From Basidiobolus meristosporus CBS 931.73 (lineage: Eukaryota > Basidiobolomycota > Basidiobolomycetes > Basidiobolales > Basidiobolaceae), in the NCBI GenBank assembly GCA_002104905.1, contig MCFE01000208.1, forward strand, positions 62,001 through 126,000: 64,000 nucleotides of DNA, in the 5' to 3' direction. The notes under the pieces were generated by a model, which did no database searches, was not told the origin of the DNA, and worked only from the letters and a program-made list of their open reading frames with translations. Positions 34,042-45,374 of the stretch are shown piece after piece. The translations under genes and the position numbers were made by a program. Position 1 is the first letter of the stretch, and the number at the start of each line of letters is the position of its first letter.

Positions 34042-35111
34042 TGTGGTGGTGTATAGGTCCAAGGGAGAGATATATCCAGCACTTCTCAAGTGTTTTGCAT
34101 GTGGGGTGTTCACTGGGTGCAATAACCTCTGGCAAAAGCTTGCTAGGAATACTTTGGTTCTGTCTCTAATCTGATATGATGGGGAATAAAGCCACAAGCT
34201 TGTCAAGGGAAAACTATTAAGCTACAATCTCCAACTTAGTTGGCATCTTAACAAAAGTATGTGTTGAGCTCAGCATCCTTTGAGATGACAATGTACTAAA
34301 GCTTCCAAAGTCAAAACAACTGTAAACTGCACCAGCAGGGACTTGATGAGAATGTTGCTGTGGTTAATAGTTACAAAGACAGAAAAGTATCTTTGCCTGT
34401 ACAAGAACAAACTTGGGAAAGAATCAAATATAATAAAAGATATCTACTCTGAGTATTCCTCACAAGTAGTGCCTCCAAGGTCAGTTGGCTGACAGCATGG
34501 TTTCCTGGGAGTGTCCTGTGGTCCAGGGTTGGAAGTTCAGGTAGCAGCAGGTAGCAGTGCTCACACTAATCAACAAGTTGGTATATTGATAAAAAGGATG
34601 ATGATTTATTGTTGAGGGATAGCCTCCCTTATATACTTTTCTTACTGGCTAAGTGATTACTAATCATGGTGTTCCAGAAGGTTCCAGATAACAATAGATA
34701 TCTTAATGACATCAGAATGACCTAATAATGTTCCAAGTAGGTGCTGGAAGGTTCCAAGAGGCACAGCACATCCAACCAATCAGGAATCAGTACTATGAGA
34801 CCTGTGTAACATAGGGATACCATATATGGTATGAAGTAGTAGGGATGGTGACATGGGTTGATCATGTGTCACAGGTACTGGTGCAGGTACTTGCCTAATA
34901 TAGAAGCACTTATAGCTAGTAATCTTACATAAAGTGAGGGAAAACTTATGCAATATGGTAAGCAGCTATGATAGTCAATTGGCTTATGGGATAGTACTGA
35001 TCAGGTAAGACAAATGGGATAAAACTAAAATAAATGTAGTAGAGATATAGGGAAGTAGAAAATATGGTAATGAGCACATCTGTCAGTGGGTGTCACTGTC
35101 ACCCCACTACA
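34042..35111 (+). mobile_element. G3 unit, complete insertion in family Y
   Basis: This 1070-bp unit starts TGTGGTGGTGTATAGG and ends GTCACCCCACTACA. The ends form an imperfect inverted repeat (TGTGGTGG and CCACTACA). Family Y sequence resumes directly after it (CTGGTTCC...GCAATTCAG...CCAAG matches 54,290-54,345). Its first half resembles the leader, and its second half the LTR, of gypsy-2 (49,290-50,186) in the same orientation. It has no coding capacity I can defend. It is either a deleted LTR-element derivative or a non-autonomous element. Confidence 0.55.
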
Positions 35112-35335
35112 ATGTGGCTCTACAGGCTGGTTCCATTATATCTTCCGGAGCAATTCAGTGTGGCCAAGTTCCAGCACCACACTCATCAGCTACTGTCCTA
35201 GTATTTTGTAACCAATTTGTAACTTACACATCCTGCTGAAAATAATTAGATTGTTTGATACTAGTTTTTTGTAAACATTTGACAAGTTAACATTTATTTC
35301 AACGTTACAAGACTTTTTAATTGATCATTATTATT
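35112..35335 (+). pseudogene. Family Y copy 2, continuation after the G3 unit
   Basis: The first 90 bp match 54,280-54,360 (the region after the ATATCAGCAC word). The rest, to 35,335, is AT-rich and unassigned. It abuts a Tnp2 fragment. Confidence 0.4.
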
Positions 35336-35900
35336 ATGCAGTCCCACACCTATTGGGAAGCAATAAAGTACCGCAGTCAGCATCATTCAAGCACAAAAGT
35401 TCCAATTTATATATAAAACCATTGATGGCACACATTACAAACAAGTAAGAAGTAAGAGCTACTTTGAAGGTATGTAGAACTATCCCTTCACCATGGAACT
35501 TGACAGATTCTCATTGAACAAGTACTCTACCAGCAAATTGTAATGGCCACTGATTCTCATCAACCTTAATCTGCTGCCTATTCTATGGTATCAGGGCAGA
35601 AATCTGATAGTAGCCTCACCTGTATTGGGGCTTAGATCATTGTCCAACCTGGACAGCTACCTGTATCCATTGCCTCATGAGTTTTATAGGCTTTCCAGTA
35701 GGACACTATTAAATGACTGTCATTTCAAAGCATACATTATTATCTGCATTGGAGATACCCCAGCCATCAGCAAGATGGCTGGCTTTTCTAAGCACTATGG
35801 ATGGCATTGCTGTTGAATATGTGATATCCTGGGGATTTACTCCATAAGTCACCCACATTACTATTATTTCAATACCAATACTGAGAAGATCATCTTCTTG
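35336..35900 (+). pseudogene. Tnp2-type transposase fragment T4
   Basis: This is collinear with 6310-6760 of T2. The 63-codon frame at 35,625-35,816 carries LRSLSNLDSYLYPLPHEFYRL and IIICIGDTPAISKMAGFSKH, the same core block as T2 but with more of the preceding region. It joins at about 35,900 to the C-terminal end of the oppositely oriented copy T5, so two truncated copies meet end to end. Confidence 0.68.
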
Positions 35901-35902
35901 CC

Positions 35903-38160
35903 ACTGTCATGAATATTACCTGAAAATCTGCAAAGAACTTTTTTGTATTTAGCTAAAATGCTCCTTTGCCCTGCTGGATCCTGGTCCCCCTTATAGGTGT
36001 GTTCTGACTTTTGTTTGTGAGAATTCTGTATTGAATGGTGTAGAAGTTGGCTAGTGCCAAACAGAAACCTGGAATACTTTAGTTAAGTGATCTCAATCAG
36101 AATTAGTAGCTTGTTGCATCCATCCAAACTTTATATTACTTAACTGATTACCCATGTATTGGGGCTACCTAGTTTCTCAATGCCAAAGGGATAGGTGTCT
36201 GCATATGCACATCTGTCCTCAGTTTTTCCAACTCTTCCTGGCTGTCCTCCATTTGCCAACTGTTCACATCCTTGATGGACTTGAAGGTACCATTTTTGAT
36301 GAGATTGGGAATTGTAGTACTTGCAACTGGATTTGTCTTCCTATTTCCCCACACATCTGCTCCATAGGAGACTCCCAAAAAATTGAACAAGGTCCAATAT
36401 TCACCAGACACCAAGTAAGATGGAGTAAAGAATGCATGAAGTAGCAGCAGAAATCCACATGTTCTGCTTTGAGCTTGTAGTATAGCCACGCAAGTCCTGT
36501 CACAAACTCCATGCATAGAAGGTCTAGGTATGAAAAATTGCTGTTGGTGATCCACTTCTTGACAGCTACTTCTACAATGTCAGCATATGATTCACAATAT
36601 TTCCAATATACTCCTGATATATATTGCTCCTGAATTAGATATGCAGCTCACCTGGTACTTGCATTTACATTGTTGCTCATGTGCATTAATAGTAATTAGG
36701 CCTTCAAAGCAATACTTTGGGGTGCACATACTCTGTAATATTTTGCCAATTCTTTCAAACTTTGCTAGTCTTTCAAAGGGCACATATAGCTTCAAAGTTC
36801 CCATGTACAACTTGACTATTACTAACTCAATACTGTTGAAGAGCAAGTGCATAGCTGATTTTTGATTAATTCCATATTTTGGCAGACACCTGATAGCTTG
36901 CCATCTTTGCTGCAATTGCATGCTGACTTCTGTACATTCCCTCTGTGAGAAGACAATGTTCTTAGTGTTGATGTTTGAATAATAATAATGTTTGTTAGTC
37001 TTGAATCAAGCTCCCTGGATTTCACACACTTGACATCAATACTATTCATTGAACCCAGAAAAGCCAGCTATCTTGCTGATGGCAGAAGTATCTCTGATGC
37101 AAGTAACACATGCACTTTTATATGACTGTTGTTTACAAATATCCTGCTGGATAGCATACAAAACTCATCAAGCAATGGATTCAGGTTCCTAGCCAGTTTG
37201 GATGAAGAGTTAGGCCCAGATATCAGATAAACTACAGCCAGATTTCTGCTCCAATATTTCAAGATTGGCAACACATTCAGGTTGATGAGAATCAATGGCC
37301 AGCAGAACTTGCTAGCTGTGTACTGGCTCAGCAGGAGCTCATCCAGCCCCATGGCAATGGCATGATTATACATACCCTTAGAGTGGCCCTGGCTTCTGGG
37401 CTATTTGTAATGCTTCTTATCAGATATATTGGAAATGCTTATGCTTGATTGATACTGAGTGCAGTACTTCATAGCTTCACAATTTTAGTTGGACTGCATG
37501 AGCATTTTTAGATCGGGTATTACTAAGGTGTATCTGGAGTGTGAACAATGCTTTCCTGCTGCAGTGTGGGATCCCTGATATATAGGACACAATGCATTGA
37601 GTGTATTTTTAGATGTGAATGTCATGCATCTGTTAACATATGCTGGTCCCAGGACCTTCTTGTTGTCATATGCAGCTAGCTGCACAACAATCTGCCATTT
37701 GTACCAAGTACACAGTATGTTACATCCTGAATTGATCTTGGCCAGCAGTTGCAGCAAATCTTTACAGCCCCTATTATCACTATTAATGTACATAAGCCAC
37801 TTGTCTGGTCACAAAGTAGGTTCTATGTAGAATCCTTGGTACTTTTTTCCATAGGTGTTGTCTCATTGCAAATAGGAACTCTGCTAGGCTTGTTCAGGAT
37901 GATATTATGAAGGTAAATAGACTGACAATCCATCAATGACCTTCTTGTTCAAAGCTATCACTGTATATGTCATATTCAGAAGGCTGAGGTTAGCCAAAAG
38001 CTGCCATAAACTCACCTGACTCAGTTTATGTAGGATGACAAGTATGGCAGGGTGGCATTAGTGAGGTGAGAAGTAGCTGGCAAGATATCATCAGTGCTTT
38101 AGAAACTGATGATTACTCAAATATGGCTTATGTGGTAAAACACTGACTGTGATCCTTGTA
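35903..38160 (-). pseudogene. Tnp2-type transposase T5, near full-length copy
   Basis: The gene reads leftwards. N-terminal finger remnants are YVNRCMTF...CPIYQ at 37,690-37,590. The frame 37,373-37,068 gives NLNVLPILKYW, the SGPNSSSKLARNLNPLLDEF block (a Tnp2 hallmark before the core) and HIKVHVLLASEILLPSA, a degraded GD-PAISK motif. It continues through GFNE-like residues, MQLQQRWQAI and AMHLLFNSIELVI (36,921-36,800), then IGKILQSMC. The C-terminal part has FWESPMEQMCGEIGRQ at 36,385-36,330. It has stops and frame changes. This copy gives the clearest view of the whole protein. Confidence 0.7.
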
Positions 38161-38559
38161 ATACTTTCAATGCTGTCTGTATGCTTCATGGCTGAAAGGC
38201 TTGTTACACCAGTCACATGATTACTTTTCCCTTCTCCTACAGTATTGAATCAAATTAGTCTTGTCCATGGACCAACATCTTGACACTCATCATTATAAAA
38301 TTATTATATCAGTTTTTGCCAATACTATAGGTTATATTAAGACTGTCTTTTATTTGAGACATTGCACCTATATGAATGCAAAATTCAATAATGACCTACC
38401 AGTGTAAGCATTATAAGTAAAGCCCAGGCTCCACAAAAGCACATATTTAGCATTATTTTGCATTTGGTTTGCTTCAGTTCCCTATAAATAGTGTCAAAAA
38501 ATAAAGAAAAGTTGTCTGGTCCCAAACCAAACCTACCACATATAGCAGCAGAGGTACAG
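38161..38559. repeat. Divergent upstream region of Tnp2 T5 and family X
   Basis: In reverse orientation this matches 4438-4854: the TTTATTTTTTG word, the GTGCAATGTCTC...AAGACAGTCTTAA block and the TTCATGG...GACAAGA stretch. It holds no gene of its own. Confidence 0.45.
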
Positions 38560-38970
38560 TTATACAACAGCTTACTTTGATATTGATTGCAACAAGCAGG
38601 GTACATCTGAAAAGACCATGTTAATATCATACCAACTGATGGTGATCATGCGGACTCCTCTAGCTCTCAGTTACACACTCATCTGAAAATATTTGTGTAG
38701 CCACAAGCTGACCATAATGCCTAGGCTTATGAGAAGGCAGCAAAAGCAGTACCCTGGTTGAAGACCAGCAAATTGTACTCATAAGATCACTGCCACAAGC
38801 TTTAGCATGTGTACTGTCAGCTTAGATCAGTTTATTATTGAGGCAATTAGGCACAGAGAAATCAAGAAGTTGTCTGAAGAGAGTATAAGTGGATAATATG
38901 GGTAGAGCAATCAATATATCAGGTGGCAATAGCAGCATTATTGCACCCAAGAAGGAACTCAAAGACAGAA
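38560..38970 (+). pseudogene. Family X copy 4, 5' part only
   Basis: The start of family X (plus strand here) matches the reverse of 4420-3970, including GTAGCCACAAGCTGACCAT and a decayed form of the coiled-coil stretch. It stops abruptly at about 38,970. Confidence 0.45.
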
Positions 38971-39149
38971 GAGCCCTAGATATGAGTATATTGATAGGTT
39001 ATTGCCTCTTTTTCACACCACTTACTTCCTGACTCAAACAATGTTCTACCATTGAGGCATATAGTTAATTTATTTCCTTTCATCTACAGTTGTAACTTGA
39101 GTTCAAACTGTGCTGACCTATGCAAGCCTCTATACCCAACACTAACATA
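38971..39149 (+). repeat. Piece of the family X terminal segment
   Basis: This is similar to 2330-2500 and 10,130-10,290 in the same orientation (GCCTCTTTTTCACACCACTTACTTCC, AATTTATTTCC, CTATACCC.ACACTAAC). Its orientation is opposite to the family X fragment on its left, so a rearrangement or a second copy is involved. Confidence 0.5.
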
Positions 39150-39439
39150 CAAAATACCATATACCCAGAACATGAAAATTCACAATGTTGTCCAAACAGC
39201 CCCAAACTTTTTACACATATTTTTGGGACCTTCCTTAACCTATTCTCTGTGCTTGTTATACCAAGACATGTAAATGTATAAATACTACTTTTACATTTAA
39301 TAAATTGTTAAGCAAAAACCACATAATCTACTTGTTCTCCTAAATCACTTCCAAGATCTCCAAGACTCTGATAACAGGCTATGAGCCCCAAGCTGTCACT
39401 CTCTATAATTTCTACTACTGCTATTACTGTAATTTTCCC

Positions 39440-40200
39440 TCCTGCTGAAAAGTTGGATGGATCTAACTATCAAGTGTGGAAGGTGTAGATGAAGATGCTG
39501 CTACAAGAAGAAGCCTTTGGGATATTGTCATGGGAGAAGAATGCCCTCCTGAAAATGTGGGAGAGGAAGCCTTAAAGTACCAGAAGAAAGAACCAAGTGC
39601 CTTTAACTGCATGTGCCTTAATGTTAAAGACAAATTGCTAATTCAATGCTCAAGAGCAAAAATGGCAAGGAATACCTGGAAGGCATTAGAAAACACCTAC
39701 CAGTCATGCTCAGCTGCTAAGAAAATGTATCTGGGACAAAAATTCTTTACTACAGAGATGCAGCCAGGAGCAGAAGTGAAAAATCTAATTAACAGTATTA
39801 CCTTGCTGGTAGATGAAATGGAATCTGTGGGCATACCAACTACTGACAAGGATGTGATAATTACCATCCTGAATAGCCTGACAGACAAGTTTCAGGGCCT
39901 TGTATCAGCCCTAGATTCCAGAACTTAAGATTTGACCTTAAATTATGTATATGGAAGGCTCCTGGATGAACAATTAAGAAGATCAAGCACCAATAAGAAG
40001 GAAGAAGAAAATGCTTTAATAAGCAATAATAACCAACTAAGGAGGTACCCAAGACCCTACAAAGGCAACAGCAACCTTTTTGCAACTACTGCAAAAGGAA
40101 AGGACACACATCCCACTGGTGCCTCAAAAAGAGAGATAATTGGCAACAGAAGGCTGAATATGGAAATGCTGCAACAATAGAAGATAGACTATTCATATCT
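39440..40200 (+). pseudogene. copia-1 B gag
   Basis: The frame 39,476-39,928 reads RRSLWDIVMGEECPPENVGEEALKYQ, a typical copia gag. Its N-terminal part (LDG.NYQVWK) lies in another frame. The word CTACAAGAAGAAGCC lacks one A compared with the copy at 55,480-55,520 (CAAGAAAGAGACC). Copy C lacks the same base. Stop codons TAG (39,487-39,489) and TAA (39,926-39,928) add to the damage. The zinc-knuckle region is shifted and broken. Confidence 0.8.
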
Positions 40201-42188
40201 GCACTAAATATACTCATAAGCAAGAATTTTTAGATGTGATATTTGACTCTGGAGCATCTCAACACTTTACACACCATAAAGAACCTTTTACCCAATATCA
40301 AGAAAATGCAATTAAGATGGTTTCATGGGTGACAATTGGTCACTTGATGCAGTGGAGAAGAAACTATCAAAGTAAGCCTAAGAAGCAGTAAAGGAAGCTA
40401 TACATTAACCTTCAAAAGAAGTATTTTATGTACCAGAAATAGTCAAGAACCTACTATCTGTAAGCAAGGCCACAGCAGGAGGACTCAGTTTCATCTTTGA
40501 CAATCCTGGATGCAAAATTACTAATCAAAATGGTGCCCATATTGCTTTGGGTATCACAGATCAGAATCTATAAAAGTTGACTTATATTCCATCATATCTG
40601 GAAGCCAATATAAGTAACTTAAATGAAAAAACACCAATGCTTTGGCACAGGAGATTTGGGCACATTAATTTTGACTATTTGCGCAAAATGATCAAATATC
40701 AGCTAATTTCTGGAGTAAAAATTGCTCCGCCAGCTAGTTTGGAGCACTCTGAAGCCTGCATATATGGGAAACAAGCCAGACAATTGTTCAAGAGCTCAGG
40801 GTTAAACAAAACTAATAAAATTAGATCTAATTCACCCAGATCTGTGTGGACCTATGCAAAATTTATTCTTAGGCAGGATGTAGTATTTCATCACTTTTAT
40901 TGATGATTATACAAGATACACATGAGTTTACTTCATGGAGAGAAAGGAAGAAGCTCTGGCTAAGCTTAGGGAGTTCAAAGCCATGGTGGAGAGAGAAACT
41001 GGTGAAAAAATCAAGAAAATATGCTCCTACAATGGTGGAGAATATACCTCAAAACTCTTCATCCACTATTGCAAAACTCATGGAATAAAGCAAGAAACTA
41101 CTGTACCATACTCCCCACAGCAAAATAGAGTAGCAGGACATGCTAACAGATCAATAATTGATATGGCAAGATCTATAATTCATAATCATAAATTATCCTA
41201 TAATTTTTGAGCATAATTGGTTGCAACTGCTGTATACCTTATAATTAGGAGTTATAACAAAATACTTTGTAATTCTACTCCATTTGAAGCACAGTACGGG
41301 TACAGACCATGTACAGAACATCTAAGAATACTTGGGTGTACAGCGTATGCCAAGAAACTACCCAGAAACCATTCAAAATTTGAGCCAAAAAGTTTAAAAC
41401 ACATATTTTTGGGCTACAGCAATGAGAGTAAGGCATGCAGACACTTTGATACCAAAGCAAAGAAGCTGATCAAGTTCAGGGATGTGTAGTTTGATGAAAC
41501 TTCAAAATTTTCACAACAAATTATGTCAGATGATGACAAAAATTTGATCTTGATTCCACCAATAGTCAGGATTGAAGCAAAGCAAAACAATGAGAGCTTT
41601 TTCACTCCAGAGGACTCTACAACCATTGTTCAGCCAGAATCAGTGCCCAGATATATCCCTGAAGTGATCATTTCACTATCAAATGCCAGACAATCCAACC
41701 AGACAAGAAATAGCCCAAATTACTATATCAATGAGGGTACAAACTTAGCCTTTGCCTAATCAGTCCAAATTGATGTACCCCAGATTGTAAAAGAGGCCCT
41801 AAATAGCCCTCAGACAAAGTTTTGGAGATCTGCAATGACTGAGGAATATCAGGCCCTGATGGAAAATCAAACTTGGGACTTGGTCAAATTTCCAATCAAC
41901 CAAAAATCATTGAATGCAGATGGGTCTTCAAGACAAATTACAAGGCTGATGATACAATTGAAAGATACAAAGCAAGACTTGTGGCCAACAGATACTTTCA
42001 AACAAAAGGATTTGACTATAATGAGAACTTTGCACTGGTAGTCAAGTTCAATTGCATCAGATTAATATTGGCTATTGCATCCAAATATAGGTTTTTATTC
42101 ATCAAATGGATGTAAAACTGCATTCAAATGGAAAATGTGATGAGGACATGTATATGGGCCAGCCTGATGGGTTTGTTGACCAAGATAA
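40200..42188 (+). pseudogene. copia-1 B protease, integrase and RT start
   Basis: Protease IFDSGASQHFTH is at about 40,240-40,275. The pre-integrase part (PMLWHRRFGHINFDYL, EACIYGKQARQLFKSS) is at 40,577-40,903. The integrase core is at 40,935-41,210, with SYNGGEYTS (second Asp of the usual SDNGGEY changed to Tyr) and PYSPQQNRVAGHANRS, where the family has VAEH (catalytic Glu changed to Gly). The C-terminal part is at 41,217-41,489. The RT start is at 41,835-42,188 (IIECRWVFKTNYK, YKARLVA). Confidence 0.8.
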
Positions 42189-42524
42189 TGTTGTAAAAAT
42201 TTGTAATTCCACCTAAATATTCACCTAGCTTAGTCACTTAGATCATTACCTTCAAATCCCAGAGAATACTGACCAAATTCCTTGTTGGGATTTACTCAGA
42301 ATATTTTCACCAAAATACCAGGTACCCAGAACATGAAAGTTCTCAAAGTAGTGCAAACAGCACCAAACTTCAAACACATGCTCTTGGAACTTTCTTTAAC
42401 CTATTCTATATGTTTTATATACCAAGACCATGTAAAAGTACAAATACTACTATAACATTCAATAAATCCACATAATCTACTTGTCCTCCCAATCACTTCC
42501 AATATCTCCAAGACTCTGACAGCA

Positions 42525-42537
42525 GGTTATGGGCCCC
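42525..42537 (+). other. copia-1 half-tRNA primer-binding site
   Basis: GGTTATGGGCCCC directly follows the 5' LTR (ends GACAGCA). The first 12 bases are the exact complement of GGGCCCATAACC, the anticodon stem-loop of plant-type and many eukaryotic initiator methionine tRNAs. The same site in copy D is at 55,631-55,643 on the minus strand, and a variant is in copy B at 39,377-39,389. Confidence 0.75.
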
Positions 42538-43360
42538 AAGCCATCACTATCTGCAATGTCTACTACTGCTATTACTGGAATTTTGCACTCTGCTGAGAAA
42601 TTGGATGGATCCAACTACCAAGTGTGGAAGGTGAAGATGAGGATGCTGCTACAAGAAGAGCCCTTTGGGATATTGTCATGAGAGAAGAATGCCCCCCTGA
42701 AAATGTGGGAGAGGAGGCCTTAAAGTACCAGAAAAAAGAACAATGTGCCTTTAACTGCATTTGCCTTAATGTTAAAGACAAATTGCTAATTCAATGCTCA
42801 AGAGCAAAAGTGGCAGAGAATGCCTGGAAGGCATAAGAAGACACCTACCAGTCATGCTCAGCTGCCAAGAAAATGTATCTGAGACAAAAAAGTTTTACTA
42901 CAAAGATACTGCCAGGAGAAGAGATGAAAAATCTAATTGGCAGAATTACTCTGCTGGTAGATGAAATTGAATCTGTGGGCATACCAACTACTGGTGGAGA
43001 TGTGATAGTTACCATCCTGAATAGCCTGACAGACAGGTTTCAGGGCTTTGTATCGGCCCTAGAATCCAGAACTGATGATTTGACCTTAAATTACATATAT
43101 GGAAGGCTCCTGGATGAAGAATTAAGAAAAGCAAGCGCCAATAAGAAGGAAGAGGAAAATGCTTTAATAAGCAATGATAACCAACAAAGGAGGTACCCAA
43201 GGCCCTACAAAGGCAACAGCAACCTGTTTTGCAACTACTGCACAAGGAAAGGACACACATCAGACAAGTGTCTCAACAGGAGTGATAATCAGCAAAAGAA
43301 GCCTGAATATGGAAATTCGGCAACAACTAAAGATATACTATTCATATCTGCACTAAATAT
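42530..43360 (+). pseudogene. copia-1 C gag
   Basis: The N-terminal part starts with ATG at 42,529 and reads LDGSNYQVWKVKMRMLLQEE. It then shifts frame at CTACAAGAAGAGCC, where one A is missing, and continues in the frame 42,624-42,836 (ALWDIVMREECPPENVGEEALKYQ). A stop at 42,834 follows. The frame 42,873-43,523 holds the gag C-terminus and a CCHC knuckle (CNYCTRKGHTSDKC) near 43,228-43,270. The frameshift is shared with copy B. Confidence 0.83.
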
Positions 43361-44845
43361 GACCACAAACAAGGATTCTCATATGTGGTACATTGACTCT
43401 GGATCATCTCAACACTTAACACACCAGTTAGAACTTTTTAGCCAATATCAAGAAATTCCAACTAAGAAGGTTTTCATGGGTGACAATAGAGCACTTGATG
43501 CAGTGGGAGAAGGAATTATCTAAGTAAACATAAGAAGCGGTGAAGGAAGCTGTACATTAATCTTTAAAAAAAGTACTTTATGTACCAAAAATGGCCAAGA
43601 ACCTACTATCTGTAAGCAAGGCTACTGCAGAAGGACTCAGTTTCAGCTTTGACTATTCTGGATGCAAAATTACTGATCAAAATGGTGCCCATATTGCTTT
43701 GGGTATCAGAAATCAGAATCTATACAAGTTGACTTATATTTCATCATATTTGGAAGCCAATATAAGTAACTTAAATGAAGAAACACCAATGCTTTGGCAC
43801 AGGAGTTTTGGGCACATCAATTTTTATTATTTACGCAAAATGTTCAAAGATCAGCTAATTTCTGGAGTAAAAATTGATCCCCCAGCTAGTTTGGAGAACT
43901 GTGAAGCCTGCATATATGGGAAACAAGCCAGACAACTGTTCAAGAGCTCAGGGTTAATCAAAACTAATAAAATTAGATCTAATTCACCCAGATCTGTGTG
44001 GACCTATGCAAATTTATCCTTAGGAAGGATAAAGTATTTCATCACTTTTATTGATGATTATACAAGATACACATGGGTCTACTTCATTGAGAGAAAGGAA
44101 GAAGCTCTGTCTAAGTTCAGGGAGCTTAAAGTCATGGTGGAGAGAGAAACTGGTAAAAAAATCAAGAAATTATGCTCTTACAATGGTAGAGAATATACCT
44201 GAAAACTCTTCATCCACTTCCGCAAAATTCAGGGGATAAAGCAAGAGACTACTGTACCATATTCCTCACAGCAAAATGGAGTAGCAGAACATGCTAACAG
44301 ATCAATAATTGATATGGCAAGATATATGATCCATGATCAAAGATTATCCTTTGATTTTTGAGCGGAATCAGTTGCCACTGCTGTATACCTTAAAAATAGG
44401 AGTTATAACAGAGTACTTTGTGATTCTACTCCAGTTGAAACATGGTATGGGTACAGACCAAGTGCAGAGCACCTAAGAATATTTGGGTGTACATCATATG
44501 CCAACAAATTGCCCTGAAATCAGTCAAAATTTGAACCAAAACGTGTAAAATACATATTTTTGGGTTACTGCAATATGAGTAATGCATACAGACTCTACAA
44601 CACCAAAGTAAAGAAGCTGATCAAGTCCAGGGATGTGTTGTTTGATGAATATTCAAAGTTTTCACATAAATGACATTAGATGATAACAAAAATCTAATCT
44701 CAAGTCCACCAATTCTCAGGATTGAATTAGAGCAAAACAATGAGAATATTTTCACTCTAGAGGACTCTACAACCATGGTTCAGCCTGAATCAGTGCCCAG
44801 AAATATCCCAGAAGTGAGCATTCCGGTATCAAATGCCCGGATATT
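43361..44845 (+). pseudogene. copia-1 C protease and integrase
   Basis: Protease WYIDSGSSQHLTH is at about 43,384-43,425. The frame runs to 43,523, with a stop after EGII. The pre-integrase part (MAKNLLSVSKATAEGL, MLWHRSFGHINFYYL, CEACIYGKQARQLFKSS) and the integrase core fill 43,591-44,202. The core has FIDDYTRYTWVYF and SYNGREYT where SDNGGEY is expected. VAEHANRS with its Glu survives near 44,282. The C-terminal linker at 44,670-44,845 is cut by gypsy-2. Confidence 0.82.
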
Positions 44846-45374
44846 TGTTATGAATAGACACAAGGCAGGAGAGTAGAGCTAGGCAAGGCAGGAACAGGAA
44901 AGGACTTAGGTGTGGATCAACAAGGCAAGGCGGATTTCCAAGGCAAGGCTGTTTATTCAAGACCTGTGTTTATCAGACTGAGGAATACTTAAGGGGGGAT
45001 AGGACTATATATACTTTTTGGCTATACTGATGCCAAGAGATATTAGCTAATACTAATGGGGTTGTGGGGTGAGGCACAGCAATGGTGCTGGGGATAATGA
45101 CATAGATGACACGGCACTGAGACAGGATGGGGAAATGGATTGGGTCACCTGATCATGTGACTAAGTCATGTGACCTGGTATTTCCATATATGGGACTGGA
45201 CTATGAAAAATACAATGGAAAGCTTCCATGGAATGTTCCATTGTGTAACAATGGTTTGGAATGGTCAGGAACTTTCTGGAAGGTGGTAGAAGGTTCCAGA
45301 AGGAATCTCTTAGAAATTGAGCTAGGAAGCTGAAACTTTGCATGGGTGTTCATGGTTGTCATGTGATCATGACA
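44846..45374 (-). repeat. gypsy-2 3' LTR (left copy)
   Basis: This LTR is 529 bp. From 44,941 to 45,374 it differs from the right LTR at only two positions, both CA or TG here where the right copy has CG. The first 95 bases are clearly more different, with small insertions and deletions. Confidence 0.93.

Larger units (their letters stand above)
39150..42188 (+). mobile_element. copia-1 copy B, truncated at both ends
   Basis: A partial 5' LTR (39,150-39,376) is followed by a primer site (GGCTATGAGCCCC, 39,377-39,389) and decayed gag, protease, integrase and the start of RT. It ends in the RT block (GFVDQDN) at 42,188, exactly where the 5' LTR of copy C starts. It is not resumed on the far side of copy C. 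Confidence 0.85.

Noticed and set aside
42525-42537. tRNA gene after the copia LTR
   Set aside because: Only the anticodon-stem complement is present. It is a primer-binding site, not a tRNA gene.
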